Below, piece by piece: positions 60,833 through 64,000 of a stretch of DNA of 64,000 nt. Below the pieces are notes generated by a model. That model had not been told where the DNA came from and made no database searches. It saw only the letters and a program-made list of their open reading frames with translations. This DNA is from Novosphingobium terrae. Lineage in GTDB: Bacteria; Pseudomonadota; Alphaproteobacteria; Sphingomonadales; Sphingomonadaceae. The stretch spans positions 2,232,001 to 2,296,000 of the forward strand of contig NZ_JABVZR010000002.1 in NCBI RefSeq assembly GCF_017163935.1, in the 5' to 3' direction. How positions within the stretch are numbered: the stretch's first letter is position 1; each line of letters opens with the position of its first letter. The position numbers and the translations under genes are program-made.

Positions 60833-61387
60833 GTGACTGATAATACTCGCCTTTCCAAGACGATATCGCTGTGGCTACGCCATCGTCCCGATGCTGCTGG
60901 CCTTGTGCTGGATCAGCAAGGCTGGACAGATGTAGACAGTCTGTTGTCCGCGCTGGTTGAGGCCGCGTTGCCCTGCGATTGGCAGGATTTGCTGCGACTT
61001 GTCGAGGAGAGCGACAAGCAGCGCTTTGAGCTTTCTCCCGATACGGTACGGATCCGGGCGCGTCAGGGCCATTCGGTGCCTGTCGCGCTGGACTGGCCGC
61101 AGGCTTCGCCGCCCGATCTGTTGTACCACGGCACGGTGGAACGCTTTCTTCCTGCGATCCTGAGCGACGGCCTGTTGCCGATGGGGCGGCATCATGTCCA
61201 TCTTTCGCCCGATCTGGATACGGCGGTGAAGGTTGGGGCCCGGCGCGGGCCACCCATCGTGCTGCGCGTGCAGGCTGCGGACATGGTGCGGGCGGGACAT
61301 GGTTTTCAGCTGACCAGCAACAATGTGTGGCTCACTCCGCATGTGCCCCCGGCCTATCTGTCCATCGAGGGGCGACCCACCCCATGA
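60833..61387 (+). CDS. kptA: RNA 2'-phosphotransferase (Tpt1/KptA family)
   Basis: 184 residues from GTG 60833; no strong ribosome site. Family hallmarks: LSKTISLWLRHRP with R16-H17, a winged-helix first half (WTDVDSLL), RIRARQGHS (R75, R77), YHGT at 98-101, RHHVHLSPD (R119) and GARRGPPIVLRV. The family transfers an internal RNA 2'-phosphate to NAD+, giving ADP-ribose 1'',2''-cyclic phosphate. In bacteria it has no splicing duty and occurs with RNA-repair or conflict systems. Lies 18 nt before the MoxR gene, and is co-transcribed with it. Confidence 0.92.
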   Translation: MTDNTRLSKTISLWLRHRPDAAGLVLDQQGWTDVDSLLSALVEAALPCDWQDLLRLVEESDKQRFELSPDTVRIRARQGHSVPVALDWPQASPPDLLYHGTVERFLPAILSDGLLPMGRHHVHLSPDLDTAVKVGARRGPPIVLRVQAADMVRAGHGFQLTSNNVWLTPHVPPAYLSIEGRPTP

Positions 61388-61405
61388 CCAGGAGACGTCA
61401 ATCCC

Positions 61406-62596
61406 ATGCTTGAGGAAGGCCTGAAGGCCGCAGTTGCCAAAGTGGGCGCGCATCTCGATGCGTTGGAAGGTGCCTTTGTCTCCCGGCGCGCGCTGCTCGA
61501 ACTGGTGATGCTGGGCCTGCTGACGCGCGAGCATGTGCTGCTGATCGGCCCGCCCGGCACGGGCAAGTCGGCGGCGGTGCAGGCGCTGGCCCGGGCGCTG
61601 GATGCCAGCACCTTCGACTATCTGATCGGTCGTTTCACCGAGCCGGGAGAACTGTTCGGCGCGCTCGATCTCGATGCGCTGCGTGATGGACAGATCCGCC
61701 CTGTTACCAAGGGCATGCTGCCCGAGGCGGAGGTCGCCTTTCTCGATGAAATCTTCCTTGGCTCCACGGCGATCCTGAACTCGCTACTGAAAATCCTGAA
61801 TGAGCGGACCTATCGGCGTGGCCAGTTCGGCATGAGCGTGCCGCTGATCTCCTGCATCGCTGCCTCGAACGAGCTGCCGCAGGATACGGCGCTGGCGGCT
61901 TTTGCCGACCGATTTTTGCTGACGATGTTCGTCGATCCGGTCGGCGATGAGGCGCTGGGGGCGCTGATCCAGGCGGGATGGGACGATATGCGCGGCGCCC
62001 ATGCACCGGTGCCGCCGCTTGAGCACGGCGTGCTGGCCACGCTGCAGGCAGCGGTGCTGGAGGTCGATCTGGCGCCGATCCATGATGATTATGCCCATAT
62101 CGCGCGCAAGATCAGGCTTTTGGGTCTGTCGCTTTCGGATCGCAAGCTGGTCAAGGGGCTCAAACTGATCGCGGCCTCCGCGCTGTTGCGGGGCAGTCTG
62201 GTGGCGGGCAAGGAAGACCTTTGGCCGGTGACCTATCTGGTGCAAAGTCGCCAGCATCAGAGCGAACTGCGGCAACTGCTGCATGCCGAGTTGCAGCACA
62301 GCCGCAACCCGGTGCTGACCGGCAGCGTGGCGCAGGCAACCCATGATCTGACCGCCCATGCTGCCCAATTGGGCGAACGCGCCACCCACTTGCTGCAAGC
62401 CCGCCCGCAGGATGGCGGGGGCGAGCAGATCGAACATTGGCTGGTCCGGCTGGAAACCATGCTCACAAGGATCGATGCTGCCTTCGCGCCCGATGCCATG
62501 CCGCCGCATCTCGCTGCGCTCCACAAGGAGATCGAAACCGCTTTGGCCAAGGGAGCTGACACCCTTGTAGCAAAAGATGCGGTGAGCGGAGACTGA
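61406..62596 (+). CDS. MoxR-family AAA+ ATPase
   Basis: 396 residues. Walker A GPPGTGKS (48-55), MoxR insertion DYLIGRFTEPGELFGALDLDAL, Walker B VAFLDEIF (D114-E115), sensor-1 region CIAASNELPQD and an Arg finger in FADRFLL; a C-terminal helical extension of about 130 residues follows. MoxR ATPases act as chaperones for vWA-domain partners, inserting metals or remodelling complexes. GGAG lies 11 bases upstream of ATG 61406. Followed at 2 nt by a small gene and then a vWA-like gene, a known gene order of MoxR systems. Confidence 0.93.
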   Translation: MLEEGLKAAVAKVGAHLDALEGAFVSRRALLELVMLGLLTREHVLLIGPPGTGKSAAVQALARALDASTFDYLIGRFTEPGELFGALDLDALRDGQIRPVTKGMLPEAEVAFLDEIFLGSTAILNSLLKILNERTYRRGQFGMSVPLISCIAASNELPQDTALAAFADRFLLTMFVDPVGDEALGALIQAGWDDMRGAHAPVPPLEHGVLATLQAAVLEVDLAPIHDDYAHIARKIRLLGLSLSDRKLVKGLKLIAASALLRGSLVAGKEDLWPVTYLVQSRQHQSELRQLLHAELQHSRNPVLTGSVAQATHDLTAHAAQLGERATHLLQARPQDGGGEQIEHWLVRLETMLTRIDAAFAPDAMPPHLAALHKEIETALAKGADTLVAKDAVSGD

Positions 62597-62598
62597 CG

Positions 62599-63021
62599 AT
62601 GCGGTGGCTGCGGGTTGCGCCGCTCCAGACGGTCGATGGCCTGCTGCTGACCGGCGGGGATGCGCGGGATCGTCTGGCGCAGGCCCTTGCGGGCAAGCCC
62701 CGGGCGATCCGCATGCTGCCGTTTGCCAGCGGGGCCGGTTGGGCGGCGCTGTTCGCCCGCCCGCTGGAGCCCGATGGCGAGCCCGTCCTGCCCCGCATCG
62801 CCGATGCCATGCCGCTTTACCGCGCGACCGACGGCTGGTGGTTTCCGGTCGGCTGGGCGTTGAATGTGCCCGCGCATGCGCTGGGGGAGGTGCTGGCCCA
62901 TCTGGCGGCGGCGCATGATCTGGCGCTGCCCGCTATCGCCGTGCCCCGCGCGCCTGATGATGCGGAATGTGGCGCTTGCGATCTCTATCCCATCCGCCAC
63001 ACTGCCGGGCTTGCCTCATGA
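62599..63021 (+). CDS. small protein of MoxR/vWA-type system (bpX-like partner?)
   Basis: 140 residues, no motif of a known enzyme. WLRVAPLQTVDGLLLTGGDARDRLAQALAGKPRAIRML and WWFPVGWALNVPAHALGEVLAHLAAAHDLALPAIAVPRAP give a mixed alpha/beta pattern with a PVGWxLxVP phrase. Two Cys and two His near the end (AECGACDLYPIRH) could bind a metal. Position between MoxR and a vWA-like gene matches the small component that I recall in MoxR/vWA/beta-propeller ternary systems (bpX families). Start is 2 nt after the MoxR stop; its stop overlaps the next ATG (ATGA). Confidence 0.55.
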   Translation: MRWLRVAPLQTVDGLLLTGGDARDRLAQALAGKPRAIRMLPFASGAGWAALFARPLEPDGEPVLPRIADAMPLYRATDGWWFPVGWALNVPAHALGEVLAHLAAAHDLALPAIAVPRAPDDAECGACDLYPIRHTAGLAS

Positions 63022-64000
63022 GCAAGGCTTCCATCCTGCCCGAGGCCTACACGCCATTCCGCCCGCTGCTGGAGCAGCTGTCACCCATGCTGGCCGAGGT
63101 GCTGGGCGGGCTGCTGGCGCAATATGAACATCTCGCCGATGCTTTTGCCGCGCTGCTTGAAGCCGATCGGGGCGAGTTCGCAGGGCTCGGCGGCTTGACC
63201 CATCACGGCGACATCGACACCATCGTGCAAAGCGAGTTGCTGCTGCGCACTGAGGCGCCTCTGGAATTCTTGCGGCGGCTGGTCGAATCCGAAACCCTGT
63301 TCCATGACCGTATCCATGTCGATCCGGGCCAGCAGCGGGTGCTGCGGGTGATGGTCTCGGTCGGGCCGGGGATCATGGGGCATGGCCGTATTTTGGCGCT
63401 GGCGGCCCTGTTCCTGCTCGCACGGGTGGCGATGCAGCGCGGCGCGGACTTCCATTGGTGTTTCCTGCCCCGTGCCGAGGGCGCGATCTGGTTCGATCAG
63501 CTTTCGGTCAACACGATCAAGCGCTTCCTGCGCTCGGCCAGCTTCCGCGAGGCTGGCCCGGATGATCTGCGCGGCGCGCGTGAGGCATGGGAGCAGGCCC
63601 ATGACAAGCAGCGCCAGCCATGCACCGACTGGATGCTGGGTGCGGCCTTGCCCACTCAGAGTGCCTCCGATGAAAGCGGCGCCGTACACAATGCGCTGCG
63701 CTTCACCCTGCTGCCTTACCGCCCCGGCCAACCGCGCGCCGCCGACCTCGATCTGCGCTGCCATGGGCGGGAGGCGTGCCGCAGGACCGTCTCCTTCGCG
63801 CCGGACCGGCTGTGCCTTGCCGCGCTGGAAAACCCTTTTTCGCGCCCGCAACCGGCCCGCGCCGCCGCCCCCGCGTCGGGCGGGCCGGTGCCGGCGATGG
63901 CCGGTTGGGAGCCGCATTATCTCTCCCTGCCCAATGGGTACTATCGCCTTGTCAGGCTCAGCGATGGCCTGCTGGTGATCGGGGCCGCAAAAAATGCCTC
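63018..64000 (+). CDS. vWA-like plus beta-propeller protein of MoxR system (3' end beyond window)
   Basis: At least 327 codons, open to the window edge. Residues about 105-150 (VLRVMVSVGPGIMGHGRILALAALFLLARVAMQRGADFHWCFL) have the strand-helix-strand layout of a vWA domain, but the MIDAS DxSxS is replaced by S-V-G-P-G. A Pro/Ala-rich linker (about 275-295) is followed by HYLSLPNGYYRLVRLSDGLLVIGAAKN, which looks like the first blade of a beta-propeller. Such vWA-propeller proteins are partners of MoxR ATPases. ATGA overlap with the preceding gene. Function inferred. Confidence 0.5.
   Translation, partial: MSKASILPEAYTPFRPLLEQLSPMLAEVLGGLLAQYEHLADAFAALLEADRGEFAGLGGLTHHGDIDTIVQSELLLRTEAPLEFLRRLVESETLFHDRIHVDPGQQRVLRVMVSVGPGIMGHGRILALAALFLLARVAMQRGADFHWCFLPRAEGAIWFDQLSVNTIKRFLRSASFREAGPDDLRGAREAWEQAHDKQRQPCTDWMLGAALPTQSASDESGAVHNALRFTLLPYRPGQPRAADLDLRCHGREACRRTVSFAPDRLCLAALENPFSRPQPARAAAPASGGPVPAMAGWEPHYLSLPNGYYRLVRLSDGLLVIGAAKNA

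Noticed and set aside
1..64000. CRISPR arrays, rRNA, tRNA, intact insertion sequences, phage genes, riboswitches
   Set aside because: I looked for spaced direct repeats, tRNA cloverleaf with TTCGA-type loops, transposase motifs and conserved leader structures and found none that I can support.

Overview
The base composition (high GC, with GC-ending codons throughout), two TonB-dependent receptors, a FecI/FecR-type signalling cassette, an HWE-type sensor kinase, a vanillate-demethylase-like Rieske oxygenase and a resorcylate/carboxyvanillate-type decarboxylase suggest a free-living sphingomonad (Alphaproteobacteria; Novosphingobium or Sphingobium-like). This is inferred from gene content only: the window contains no rRNA, tRNA or housekeeping marker. 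No CRISPR array and no intact insertion sequence was seen.

Region by region. 1-4.2 kb (minus strand): a phosphate-scavenging operon of a YncE-like beta-propeller, a class A acid phosphatase and a TonB-dependent receptor, with a good Pho box in front of it. 4.4-8.8 kb (plus): three translationally coupled genes, a group II PLP decarboxylase, an ATP-grasp ligase with a helical/TPR-like N-terminus, and a second fold-type-I PLP enzyme. This looks like a small-molecule pathway I do not recognise. 8.9-13.7 kb: MgtC, NUDIX, TrmO, a PPP-type phosphatase, and an alpha/beta hydrolase with a divergent LysR. 13.7-29.9 kb: an aromatic-compound catabolic supercluster (Rieske oxygenase, flavin monooxygenase, FAH-family hydrolase, AAHS transporter, iron-dependent alcohol dehydrogenase, aldehyde dehydrogenase, aldo/keto reductase, decarboxylase, MBL hydrolase, GST) with two paralogous LysR proteins and a tandem MarR protein. 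Short shared motifs suggest common regulation. No intact ring-cleavage dioxygenase is present; the only VOC-family gene is a fragment.

30.4-38.0 kb (minus): an ECF sigma factor, FecR, an STN-type TonB receptor and an exported MBL hydrolase form a cell-surface signalling cassette, followed by an HWE histidine kinase. 38.0-47.9 kb is accessory in character: lower GC, long gaps, a remnant of a tyrosine recombinase, a large exported VIT-domain protein with an unusual proline-rich/IVVTGT segment, a TPR lipoprotein, a DUF4253 protein and several uncharacterised membrane proteins. 47.9-60.7 kb: small metabolic operons, each next to its regulator (MFS and ornithine cyclodeaminase-like with LysR; SDR and AhpD with TetR; DsbB-like and carboxymuconolactone decarboxylase-like with AraC; SDR, cupin, DUF2938, amine oxidase and MFS with LysR). 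Several have clear palindromic operators.

60.8-64.0 kb (plus, continuing past the window): KptA RNA 2'-phosphotransferase, a MoxR-family AAA+ ATPase, a small protein, and a protein with a degenerate vWA-like segment and the start of what looks like a beta-propeller. This resembles the MoxR/vWA/beta-propeller ternary systems proposed to act in biological conflict, here joined to an RNA-repair enzyme. It and the 4.4-8.8 kb PLP/ATP-grasp operon are the two best candidates for undescribed biology.
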